Assembly: GCF_028368995.1 (NCBI RefSeq)
Contig: NZ_JAQNDL010000004.1
Location: 690,001 to 754,000, forward strand
DNA: 64,000 nt
Reading direction: 5' to 3'
Origin: Nannocystis bainbridge
GTDB lineage: Bacteria; Myxococcota_A; Polyangia; Nannocystales; Nannocystaceae
The position numbers and the translations under genes were made by a program. Under the pieces are notes generated by a model. It did no database searches. It worked only from the letters and a program-made list of their open reading frames with translations, and had not been told where the DNA came from. The first letter of the stretch is position 1; each line of letters opens with the position of its first letter. Shown here one piece after another: positions 50,899 to 59,101 of this stretch.

Positions 50899-51801
50899 CT
50901 ACGAGCGGCCCCGAGACTGCATGACGATGGCCGCAGCACCCGCGCCCGCAGCGACGCACGACACGCCGAACAGGAGCTTGCGGCCGAGACCCCAGTCCTT
51001 CCGGGCGGACAGCTCGGCGAGCTCGGCCTGATCCTGCACGTAAAGTCGCTCGAGCTCGCGGTTCGCCTGCTTCAGTCTGGCGATCTCGGCTTCATCTTCC
51101 GCCCGGAGACGCTCGAGCGCGGCGTTCAAGCCGCGCAGTCTTTCGAGCTCGGCGGCGCCGTCTGCGAGCCGCTTCTCGAGCGCGACGTTCATCTCGTGGA
51201 GCCGACTGATACGCTCAGTCAACTCGGCCGCGAGCGCCTCGGCCTTCGCTTGCGCCGCGCGCTCGGCCGCCGCTGACATCGTGGGTGTCGGGTTCGGGAC
51301 GGCCCACAGGTGGCGTGCCCTCGTCTCCTGCTTCACGGCCTCCACTTCCTCAATGCCGACGACGATCGCCTGCTCGACCTCCGCATCCATGAAGCTGACG
51401 AGCCCGAATTCCTGCTCGGCGCCCAGCGTAGCGACGAGACGATCGAACGTCGCCAGCGTGGGGTTCGGGTCGGGGTCGTTGAGAAGGCTGCTGAGCTGAG
51501 AGCGGTTGATGCCGGAGACCTTGGCGAGCGCCGACACGGTCAGAATCTGCTCGCGCGCGATGATCTCTCTGATCCGCCCAACGACTGCGGCAGGCTTGTT
51601 GACCTCGATACCATGGAAGCGAGCTCCGGCCTTGTGCACGAGTTCGAGGTAAAGCCCTAGCTTCGGGTTTGGCTCGGGCTGATCGAACAACGCGAGCACG
51701 TGGGCGGAGTTGTGTTCCGAGCGCTCCGCGAGCTCTTGCTTCGTCAAGCCCGAACGTCGCAGCCATCCCTCTAACTCCCCGAACCACCGACGCGTGCTCA
51801 T
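50899..51801 (-). CDS. Double-HTH DNA-binding protein with coiled coil and membrane tail
   Basis: 300 residues from ATG 51801. Two helix-turn-helix-like repeats lie in the first ~150 residues: LTKQELAERSEHNSAHVLAL then DQPEPNPKLGLYLELV, and TVSALAKVSGINRSQLSSLL then NDPDPNPTLATFDRLV. A long coiled coil follows (~190-265, ALEKRLADGAAELERLRGLN), and a hydrophobic C-terminal helix ends in QSRGRS. Paralogous in its first half to the divergent gene at 53918. A membrane-tethered repressor-like protein is likely; the target DNA is unknown but may be the repeat array between the two genes. Confidence 0.78.
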   Translation of the reverse strand: MSTRRWFGELEGWLRRSGLTKQELAERSEHNSAHVLALFDQPEPNPKLGLYLELVHKAGARFHGIEVNKPAAVVGRIREIIAREQILTVSALAKVSGINRSQLSSLLNDPDPNPTLATFDRLVATLGAEQEFGLVSFMDAEVEQAIVVGIEEVEAVKQETRARHLWAVPNPTPTMSAAAERAAQAKAEALAAELTERISRLHEMNVALEKRLADGAAELERLRGLNAALERLRAEDEAEIARLKQANRELERLYVQDQAELAELSARKDWGLGRKLLFGVSCVAAGAGAAAIVMQSRGRS

Positions 51802-53917
51802 AGTCGTCCATCGTACGGCCCAGGGCACGCCGGTCAAGCACCTGTTGCTCCGCGCGATCCAACACCGTTGGTCGCGCCGGAGCAACACCGACGGCCGCGC
51901 GCTCGCGCCGAGCAACATCGCCCGCCGGGGGAGCAACACCGACGGCCGCGCGTTCGCGCTGAGCGACAAACGGCCGGACGCTCGCGCGGAGCAACACCGC
52001 CTCGCCGGAGCAACACCGACGCGTGCTCGCGCCGAGCGACATCGCCTCGCCGGGAGCAACACCGACGGCCGGGTGCTCGCGCCTCGCCGGGAGCAACACC
52101 GACGGCCGGGCGTTCGCGTTGAGCAACATCGTCTCGCCGGAGCGCTCGTACATGGCCACCGCCGCGCGCAACGGGCCGACGAGGGCGGCGCACACAACGC
52201 TCGTGCATGGCCACCGCCGCGCGCAGCGGGCCGACGTGCGCGCCGGCGTCGTGCCCTATGGCGGCCCCTGCGGTGCCGGCCTCGGTCTGCACGGCAGCTT
52301 CCAGCTGTTGGCCCGAGGTATTGGCCGCCCCGGACGCTGTTGCTCCGCGGAGGGAGGTGTTGGCCGCGCGCGAGGCTGTTGCTCCGCGCGACGGCGGGGC
52401 CACGCCAGCGCGTGTGTTGCGGCCGGGGGCGTCGGTGAGATGTCAGCGAGGCGGAGGTGTTGGCCGCCGCGCAGGCTGTTGCGCCGCGCAGGGACTGTTG
52501 CCGCCGGATGTTTCGCCCGACAGCGGGGCCCGCCAGAACCAAACTAGCGACGGCCGACGTCGCGCCGAAGAAGATCGAGTCGCCGCACGAGGGCGCACGG
52601 CCGAAACCAACCGACGCGACGTGCAAGCGAATCGGGAAGACGCCGTCGAGGCGCCAAAGCGCCTGCATAGACGTCCCGGGCGCTACCACGGCCGACCTCG
52701 ACGTCGTTCGCTCGGCGCGCGTGGGGTCGCCGACTGTTGCTCGGGGCGCGGCACGAGGTGTTGCTCGATGCGCGGGGTGTTGATTGTGGTGTTGCTCGGC
52801 GCGCCGGAGGTGTTGTTCGGCGCGCGGGTGAACGCCGGCTGTTGCTAGCGATGCTGCTCGGCGCGCGGTGTTGCTCGCGGTGTTGCTCGGCGCGTGGGGG
52901 GGCTCGGTGCGGGTGCTCGCCGGCTGTTGCTCGGCGCACAGATCGACGCGCGGTGTTGCTCGGGCGCGCGGCATTGTTCTGCGCGGGTGCTCGCCGGCTG
53001 TTGCTCGCCGGGCTGCTGGCGCGAGGTGTCTCTCCGTGCGGGCGTTACTCGGCGCAGCTCGGGCCGGGGTGTTGTTCGCGGCGTTGCTCGGTGCCCGGGG
53101 TGTTGCTCGCGGTGTTGCTCGGCGCGCGGGTGTTGTTCGGCGCGCGGGTGTTCGCCCGGCTGTCGCTCGCCGCGCAGCTCGGCGCGCGGGTGTTGCTCGC
53201 GGTGTTGTTCAGGCGCGCGGCGTTGCTCGGGGCGCGGGCGATCGGCGGCCACTCGCCGCGCAGCTCAGCGCGCGAGGTATTGCTCGGCGTGTGGGTGTTG
53301 CCCGCCACGCAGCTTGGGTCGAGGTGTTGCTCGGGGCGCGGGGCGTTGCTCGGGGCGCGGGCGACCGCCGGCTGTTGCTCAGCGCGCTGCTCGGCGCGCG
53401 GGTGAGCGTCGGCTGCCGTTCGGCGCGCAGCTCAGCGCACGGGTTGTTGTCTGCGGCGTTGCTCGGAGCACGCGGGTGTTGCTCGGCGCGCGGGTGATCG
53501 CCGGGTGTCGCTCGGCGCGCGGGTGTTGCTCGGCGCGCGGGTGTTGCTCGGCGTGTGCGGGGTGTTGCTCGTCCCCCTAAATTTGGGCTAGACAAGGTCC
53601 CTCAACCACATTCCGCGCTTATCGTGGCCCATATTTATTGCTTATTTCATGAGTCGAAATATGGTCGAAAGGCCAGGCCGAGCGCAGCTTGCCGAAGATC
53701 GCCGGAGCGGAACAACGCGCTCGGGATAGCTCGGTGGAGCAACACCCTGCACGCGAACACGCGCCGAGCAATACTGCACGCGCGTCGAGTAACAGCCGCG
53801 CGCGGAACAACGGCACGCGCGCCTTGCACCCCGCACGCCTCCCTGTCGTCACCCCCTGTTGTGCCGTCGGACGAACAGCCCTTGTCGGCCGCCCGGCCCG
53901 GCCTATGCTCGTGCTCC
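51802..53917. repeat. Divergent intergenic region filled with GTTGCTC-based short repeats
   Basis: From ~51840 to 52150 the plus strand carries repeated GAGCAACACCGACGGCCG and GAGCAACATCGCC units. From ~52310 to 53570 it carries the inverse form, consensus about GGTGTTGCTCGGCGCGCGG, dozens of times with variable spacing and local tandems (53522-53557). All frames stay open simply because the repeats lack stops, so no gene is called. A kinase-gene remnant lies at 52545-52735. At 53630-53663 an AT-rich patch holds CATATTT / AAATATG. A few GAGCAA units recur at 53740-53800, next to the right gene. Confidence 0.75.
52545..52735 (+). pseudogene. Remnant of a kinase 3' region inside the repeat array
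   Basis: The DNA matches parts of the dual-kinase gene at 50440-50670: CCGCACGAGGG followed by CCGAAACCA, and the stretch ACGGCCGACCTCGACGTCGT. One frame reads ESPHEGARPKPT and DVPGATTADLDVV, against SPHEGTPPKPA and DVPGAITADLDVV in the intact protein. The rest of the kinase is missing. Confidence 0.7.
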
Positions 53918-54910
53918 ATGGGAACGCGGCGATGGTTCATGGACCTGGACGCATGGATGCGCCGGGCGGGTTTGAGTAAGGAGGCGGTAGCGAGAACGTC
54001 TGGGCACAAGACAGCGCACGTGCTGGCGCTGTTCGACGAACCGGACCCGAACCCTTCGCTGCGTCTCTACCTCGATCTGGTCCAGGCGGCCGGCGCCCAG
54101 CTAATCGGGGTGCGGGACAACACGCCCCGCGCCGTGATCGAGCGTCTCGCGAGTATCACCCGCGAGAACGAGATCACGATGTCCGCGCTCGCACGCGCTT
54201 CGAATGTTAACCGGCCGCAGCTCAGCACCCTGTTCAACGACCCCGAGCCGAACCCGAAGCTGGCGATTATCGATCGCATCGTTGTTGCCCTGGAGGCCGA
54301 ACGGGACTTGGGACTCATGGGAGCAGCTCCGGACGCGAATGAAGTCGAGAGCGACGAGGACGACGACGACGACAGCCAGGAGAATGAGGACGGCGACGCG
54401 GACGATGATGGCCAGGAGAACGAGGACGGCGACGAGGACGACCGGGACGAGGACGGCCAGGACGACGAGGACGACGAGGGCGACGGCGCCGGCGGGGACG
54501 ACGACCAGGACGACGAGGACGACGGCTACGCCGACGACGACGGCCAGGACGACGAGGACGACGGCGGCGGGGACGACGACGGCCGGGGCGACGAGGACGA
54601 CGGCGACGCCGACGACGACGCCCAGGACGACGAGGACGACAGCGACGCGGACGGCCAGGATGACGAGGACGACGACGAGGACGAGGACGGCGGCGAGGAT
54701 GAGCTCGACGAAAGCCGCGGCGGCGGTTTCGAGATTTCGGTGCAGGTGCTTAGCGAGCAGAATCTGGCCTTGCAGCGACAGGCTCTGATCGACGAAGTCG
54801 AGATTCGCGCGCTGAAGAAGCGAAGCCGCTGGAACGCGTTTAAGGTGGTCGCTGGCGCTGTTCTCGGTGCCGGCGTCGCGGCTGCTGTGCTGAAGCGTCG
54901 CAAGGAGTAG
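53918..54910 (+). CDS. Double-HTH DNA-binding protein with acidic linker and membrane tail
   Basis: 330 residues from ATG 53918, matching the start of its paralogue (M-x-T-R-R-W-F). HTH-like repeats: LSKEAVARTSGHKTAHVLAL then DEPDPNPSLRLYLDLV, and TMSALARASNVNRPQLSTLF then NDPEPNPKLAIIDRIV. Residues ~145-265 are almost entirely Asp/Glu/Gly with DDEDD units, replacing the coiled coil of the paralogue. A short helix and a hydrophobic C-terminal segment (FKVVAGAVLGAGVAAAVL) end in KRRKE. The acidic stretch could mimic DNA or bind cations. Divergent from the gene at 50899-51801 across the repeat array. Confidence 0.78.
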   Translation: MGTRRWFMDLDAWMRRAGLSKEAVARTSGHKTAHVLALFDEPDPNPSLRLYLDLVQAAGAQLIGVRDNTPRAVIERLASITRENEITMSALARASNVNRPQLSTLFNDPEPNPKLAIIDRIVVALEAERDLGLMGAAPDANEVESDEDDDDDSQENEDGDADDDGQENEDGDEDDRDEDGQDDEDDEGDGAGGDDDQDDEDDGYADDDGQDDEDDGGGDDDGRGDEDDGDADDDAQDDEDDSDADGQDDEDDDEDEDGGEDELDESRGGGFEISVQVLSEQNLALQRQALIDEVEIRALKKRSRWNAFKVVAGAVLGAGVAAAVLKRRKE

Positions 54911-54979
54911 TAGGCAGCATCGGGTCTAACGACGACGCCCGTGACGAGGTCATGGGGGCATCGTCGCGGGCGGGGTCAG

Positions 54980-56596
54980 CTACACCGAGGCCGTGGCCTC
55001 GACCGCCGTGGCATCGATCGCGCCCATGCTCTGCCGCTGCTTGGCGCGCGGGGGCCGGCGGGCTGGCTCCCGCCCGACCTCGGCCGGCGGCAGGTCCATG
55101 GCCGCGGCGATGTGTTCCCAGGTGCCATCACTGCACCATCGCTCATACCAGCGCCACGACGTTGTGGCCGCGCCGTGCTCCTTCGGTAACTCGCTCCACT
55201 TCGCGCCGGTGTGTAGGACCCAGCGGATCGCGTCGACCGTGCGGCGGAGATCGGTGCGGGGTCCACCGCAGCGCCCCCGGGTGCCCTCGACCATCGCCGC
55301 GATCCGGCTCCACTGCGCATCACTCATCGACACGAAGGGGGCCGGCGGGGTCGGCGGGAGCGCGGCGATCGGCTGTGCTGCTTCCACGATCCGGTCGGTC
55401 GCGGTCTCGAGCGCCTGGCGCAGGTAATCGTCCGCGAGGTGCGTGTAGCGCTTGGTGGTCCGGTCTTGCTTGTGGCCGAGCAACTTCCCGACCGTGCTGA
55501 GTGTCGCGCCACTCATGAGCGCGTCGCTGGCGAACGAGTGCCGGAGGTCATGCAACCGGACGTCGGGGATCCCGGCGGCCTTGCGGATGTTGTCCCAGGT
55601 GTGATTGATGCCGCGCAGACGTTTGCCGTTCCGTGTGCACAGCACGTACCCCGTGCGCGGGTTGCCGGCTTGATCGTGGATATGCTTCAGGAGACCCAGC
55701 ACGCGGCTGGAGACGGGTACCTTGAGCTGTCCGGTCTTGGTGTCCGGCAGGTTCAGGAGCGAGTGTTGCCAGTCGACCATGGCCCATGTGAGCGTGAGGA
55801 TCTCATCGCGCCGACGCCCAGTGAGCGCGAGCAGATCGATCGCCCACACGCTCACCAGCTTGAGGTGGCCCTTGCGTGGGGCGGGGATCTTGAGGCCCGC
55901 GAGGATCACCGCTTGCACGCGCTGTCGCTCCTCCGGAGTCAGGAAGCGCTCGCGCTCCGGGATGGTGAAGTGCCGGATCTTGTGCGCCGGGTTGCGGATA
56001 TCGGCGAGCTCCCAGTCCTCCGTGATCCGCGTGTACAGGCTGCTGATCACGCAGAGCATGAGGTTCGCCGCGCCGGGCCGATCCTTCATCGCGGTGTGAA
56101 GCTCGGCTACTTCTGCCTTGGTGATGCTCCGGTAGTTGCGATCCCCGAGCTTCGGCACGATCACCGTCTCGAGCGCGTGCTTGTAGTTCACGGCGGTACC
56201 TGCCTTAAGGTGCGCGTCGACGTGCGTGCGGATGAATCGCTTGGCGAGCTCACGAATCGTGTCCGCCTCGCACGGCGACGATTCCACCTGTTTCAGACGA
56301 GCGCGCTTGCCCGCGGCCGCACGGCCGGAATGTACAGTGTCGCCCGGCTCGTTCGCGTCCGCGGCTGCGTTAGTGAGCATGACAGCCGCCCGTCGCCGCG
56401 CCTCGTCAATCGACAGAGTGGGTCCGAGCAGTCCGATTTTCTGGCGGTGATCCTTGCCGTCCACTCGGAAGCGAACCAGCGCGACTTTCTTCCCCGTGGG
56501 CAGGACCCGCAGCAGGAAGCCCGGCAGGGCATCGCAGGTTACTTCGTACATCTTCGCGCGAGGCTTGCAGTCGCGCACGAACGCAGCAGTGATCAT
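54980..56596 (-). CDS. Tyrosine recombinase (integrase) fused to an IS5-type DUF4096 domain
   Basis: 538 residues from ATG 56596. Residues 1-90 form an arm-binding/DUF4102-like start (CDALPGFLLRVLPTGKKVAL), 110-205 a SAM-like core-binding domain, and 215-400 the catalytic domain with Arg262 (TGRRRDE), Lys287 (DTKTGQ), His349-x-x-Arg352 (LHDLRHSFA), His375 (LLGHK) and the nucleophile Tyr384 (TKRYTHL). Residues ~424-500 (MSDAQWSRIAAMVEG, GPRTDLRRTVDAIRWVLHTG, KWSELPKEHGAATTSWRWYE) are the DUF4096 N-terminal domain of IS5-like transposases, without a DDE core. It lies next to the right core site and presumably integrated the element. Confidence 0.88.
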   Translation of the reverse strand: MITAAFVRDCKPRAKMYEVTCDALPGFLLRVLPTGKKVALVRFRVDGKDHRQKIGLLGPTLSIDEARRRAAVMLTNAAADANEPGDTVHSGRAAAGKRARLKQVESSPCEADTIRELAKRFIRTHVDAHLKAGTAVNYKHALETVIVPKLGDRNYRSITKAEVAELHTAMKDRPGAANLMLCVISSLYTRITEDWELADIRNPAHKIRHFTIPERERFLTPEERQRVQAVILAGLKIPAPRKGHLKLVSVWAIDLLALTGRRRDEILTLTWAMVDWQHSLLNLPDTKTGQLKVPVSSRVLGLLKHIHDQAGNPRTGYVLCTRNGKRLRGINHTWDNIRKAAGIPDVRLHDLRHSFASDALMSGATLSTVGKLLGHKQDRTTKRYTHLADDYLRQALETATDRIVEAAQPIAALPPTPPAPFVSMSDAQWSRIAAMVEGTRGRCGGPRTDLRRTVDAIRWVLHTGAKWSELPKEHGAATTSWRWYERWCSDGTWEHIAAAMDLPPAEVGREPARRPPRAKQRQSMGAIDATAVEATASV

Positions 56597-56617
56597 GAAC
56601 CCCTACCTTCCACCTCT

Positions 56618-56631
56618 AGTTTTCGAGACAA
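56618..56631 (+). promoter_or_regulatory. Integrase arm-type site, right
   Basis: AGTTTTCGAGACAA, the exact inverse of 27871-27884. It lies 22 bp upstream of the integrase start codon, so integrase binding could also repress its own gene (inference). Confidence 0.5.
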
Positions 56632-56707
56632 AATCGGGCCAAGCAAGCGGCCCACGGGACCTGTCCGAAAGTGCACAATCTGGCGCGCAGCGCCGCGCAG
56701 AGCGGTT

Positions 56708-58792
56708 TCAGGACATAGGTACCATATTGGTGATATGATAAGTGTGCTGATTCCACACGCGGCGGGTGCGGACCCACGAGCCGTTGGCGCTGCCGAAGAT
56801 CCGGATGCCGGACTGGCGGGTGTTGTTGTCGGGGCAGGTGACGCCGTAGGCGTTGCTGGCGACGACGATGTCGGCCTGGCCGTCGTTGTCGACGTCGGCC
56901 ACCAGCGGGTACTCCCACAGGGTGCCGGTGGTGTTGCAGGTGCTCGGGATCAGGTTGGTGCCGGTCTGACCGTCGTACATCCAGAGGTGGTACTCGTCGG
57001 AGTAGATGACCTCGGCCTTGCCGTCGCCGTTGAAGTCGAACACCGACGAGCCGGTCACCGCGGACGAGCAATCGTGGGTGGTCTTGAACCACAGGTCGAT
57101 GTCGCTGTTGGCGACGGCGGGGTCCATCATCAGCTTGCCGCTGAAGACGATGTAGCCGACGGCCCCGGCGGCGCCGACGTCGGGCACGCCGTCGCCGTCG
57201 AAGTCGGCGACGGTCGGCGGGCCGCCGCCGTACTCGTTGGCGGCGTTGCAGAACACCTTGGTCGAGATGCCGTCGTTGATGTCGACGCCCTTGCGCAGCA
57301 CCTGGGCGCCGTCGGGGCTGTTCATGTCGTAGCGCACGACTTGCATGGTGTGCGGGCCGCCGCTCGAGATGATGACGACCTCGGGCTGGCCGTCGAGGTC
57401 GAAGTCGCCGACGCCGTGGTAGCCGCCGACGATGGCGTTGGGGCCGCTGCGCAGGTCCCACAGGATGTCGCCGTCGGCCCGGTAGGCGCGCTGGCCGTCG
57501 GTGACGTCGAGGAAGCCGTCGCCGTCGAGGTCGCTGAGGCCAGTGAGGCGCTGCCCCCAGCTGGTGGCCGGATCGAGCTCGGTCTTGACGGCGCCGGTGG
57601 CCCCGTCGAGGAGGGTGAAGCCGACGAGGACCTCGGGCACGCCGTCCTGATCGACGTCGCCGATCGCCGGCGCCTGGTTGCCGCAGTGGACCTTGGTGGT
57701 GTCAGGCTGGGTCCAGAGGGTGGTGCCGTCGGCGTTGAAGGCGATGACGCCGGTGTTCTGGGCGACCGCGTCGCAGCACGAGACGCCAGCCGGGCCAGGG
57801 TTCATGCAGCCGACGATCTCGGGCACGCCGTCGCCGGTGAGGTCGGCTGCCGCGAGGCCACCACCAGGCTGGACGACGTTGGGCACGCTGAACTTCTCGA
57901 CGAGCTGGCCGCCGACGACGGAGACGGCGTGGAGGGTGCCCTGCTTGAAGTAGGCGCCGCCGCTGAAGGTGCTGAAGACGATCTCGGGGATGTCCTTCTC
58001 GTTGACCTTGCCGTCGCAGTCGTCGTCGTCGAGGTTGATGACGATCGGCGACATCATGACGTCGCTGGCATACGGCGGGGTGACCTGGCCGCCCCAGGCG
58101 TGCTTGAGGACGATGCCGAAGTCCTGGACCGGCGGGACGACCTCGCATTTGGGGAGGCAGGTGATCGGCTCGCCCTCCATCGGCTCGACGCCGTCGGGGC
58201 ACTCGGGCGGCTGCGGGAGGCACTTGCCGCCGTCGAGCGAGACGCCGCCCATGCACATGGGCGGCTGCTCGGCCTCGCCGAGGGTATATTCACAGTAGAA
58301 GCCGTCAGGGCAATCGGTGGCATCGACGCAGTCGTCGCCGGGGACGACGCACTCCTGGAAGGAGCAGACCTCGCCGAGGCCGCAGCAGGTGTCGGTGCAG
58401 GCCTGGTTGATCGGGCAGCAGGTCTGGCCGACGCAGACGCCGTCCTCGCAGGTGTCGGCGCAGGCGGGGCCCATGTCGGGGCCGGGGCCGGTGGAGGCGC
58501 CCATGGTGGTGTCGGTGACCGTCGCTTCGCCGGAGTCGGTGGTCGGGCCGCTGGCGGCCGTGGTGCCGAGAGTGTCGCCGGCGGTGCCGGCGGTGTCGGG
58601 GCCGCCGGTGGTCGGCGGGACATTGCTGGTACCACCAGTGGTGGGGCCGGTGGTGAGGCCGCCGCTCGCTTCGGTGGCGCTGGCCCCCGCGGAGTCGGTG
58701 CCCGCGCCGCCGTTGTCGCCGCACGCGGCCAGCAAGAACATCGCCCCCATCCGCAGCGCGTGGCGCTGCGAGACCCTCGAATTCCTAGGCAT
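56708..58792 (-). pseudogene. 5' part of FG-GAP lipoprotein gene split by the mobile element
   Basis: 694 codons from ATG 58792 (MPRNSRVSQRHALRMGAMFL then LAACGDNG, lipobox). The spacer, Cys-rich segment (CSFQECVVPGDDCVDATDC) and FG-GAP loops (DLDGDGFLDVTDG, DFDLDGQPEVV, DFDGDGVPDVG, DVDNDGQADIV) match the paralogue at 7291-9648. At VWNQHTYHITN the host sequence ends at the core (56727-56737), and the last few codons (MVPMS, stop 56708) come from the element. The missing C-terminal domain is the piece at 25435-25905. A truncated, still exported lipoprotein might be made. Confidence 0.88.
56727..56737. other. Right attachment-site core (attR)
   Basis: TTGGTGATATG. Sequence to the right continues the host lipoprotein gene (ATAAGTGTGCTGATTCC, paralogue GTAGGCGTGCTGGTTCC at 7762-7778). 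To the left is element DNA leading to the integrase. Confidence 0.75.
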
Positions 58793-59066
58793 GCGCCACG
58801 AGAGCACGAACCCGCGGCGAGCCGCAAGCGCCGGCGATCGCGGCCGTGCGACTGGGCGCAGGTGCACGCGCGCCGAGGCAGGGCGGGCCCGCGAGGGGCG
58901 GGGCGGTTCCTGTCTGATGGGACAGCCTGTCCCGCATCCGCGGAGCGGGGCGGGATCGACCGCGGCGCGCGGGTTCGTGGTCCAGGGTGGCACTCACGAC
59001 GACGCGCAAGCGGCTGCACGCCGTCCAGCGCCGACGCCGCGCCGGAGCGACGGTCGTGGATCAACC

Positions 59067-59080
59067 TGGCCTTCGGGCCA
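59067..59080. terminator. TGGCC-UUCG-GGCCA hairpin
   Basis: Perfect 5-bp stem with a TTCG loop on the plus strand, 21 bp beyond the stop of the leftward gene at 59102-59854. It shares the CCTTCGGGCCATG sequence of the CATGTCC hairpin family. No U-tract. Confidence 0.5.
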
Positions 59081-59101
59081 TGTGTCACGAATGGCTGGGT
59101 T

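Larger units (their letters stand above)
25895..56737. mobile_element. Integrated element(s) of ~30.8 kb carrying kdp and arsenic genes
   Basis: The bounds are set by the split FG-GAP lipoprotein gene. The core TTGGTGATGTG at 25895-25905 and TTGGTGATATG at 56727-56737 correspond to TTGGTGACGTG (7751-7761) in the unbroken paralogue. A tyrosine recombinase gene lies just inside the right end and reads inward. A 14-bp arm-like motif is shared, inverted, between 27871-27884 and 56618-56631. A third core at 27814-27824 with a second copy of the left end implies two adjacent elements (25.9-27.8 and 27.8-56.7 kb). No conjugation or replication genes were recognised, so it looks like an integrase-driven genomic island and not a self-transferring element. 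Confidence 0.85.

Noticed and set aside
51840..53570. Possible CRISPR array.
   Set aside because: Units are degenerate, spacing is irregular, the intervening DNA is itself repeat-like, and no cas genes are present.
52737..53580. Several overlapping open frames of about 200 codons with RGVARRAG- or LLGARG-type repeats.
   Set aside because: All frames are open because the short DNA repeat lacks stop codons; none has a ribosome site or recognisable domain.
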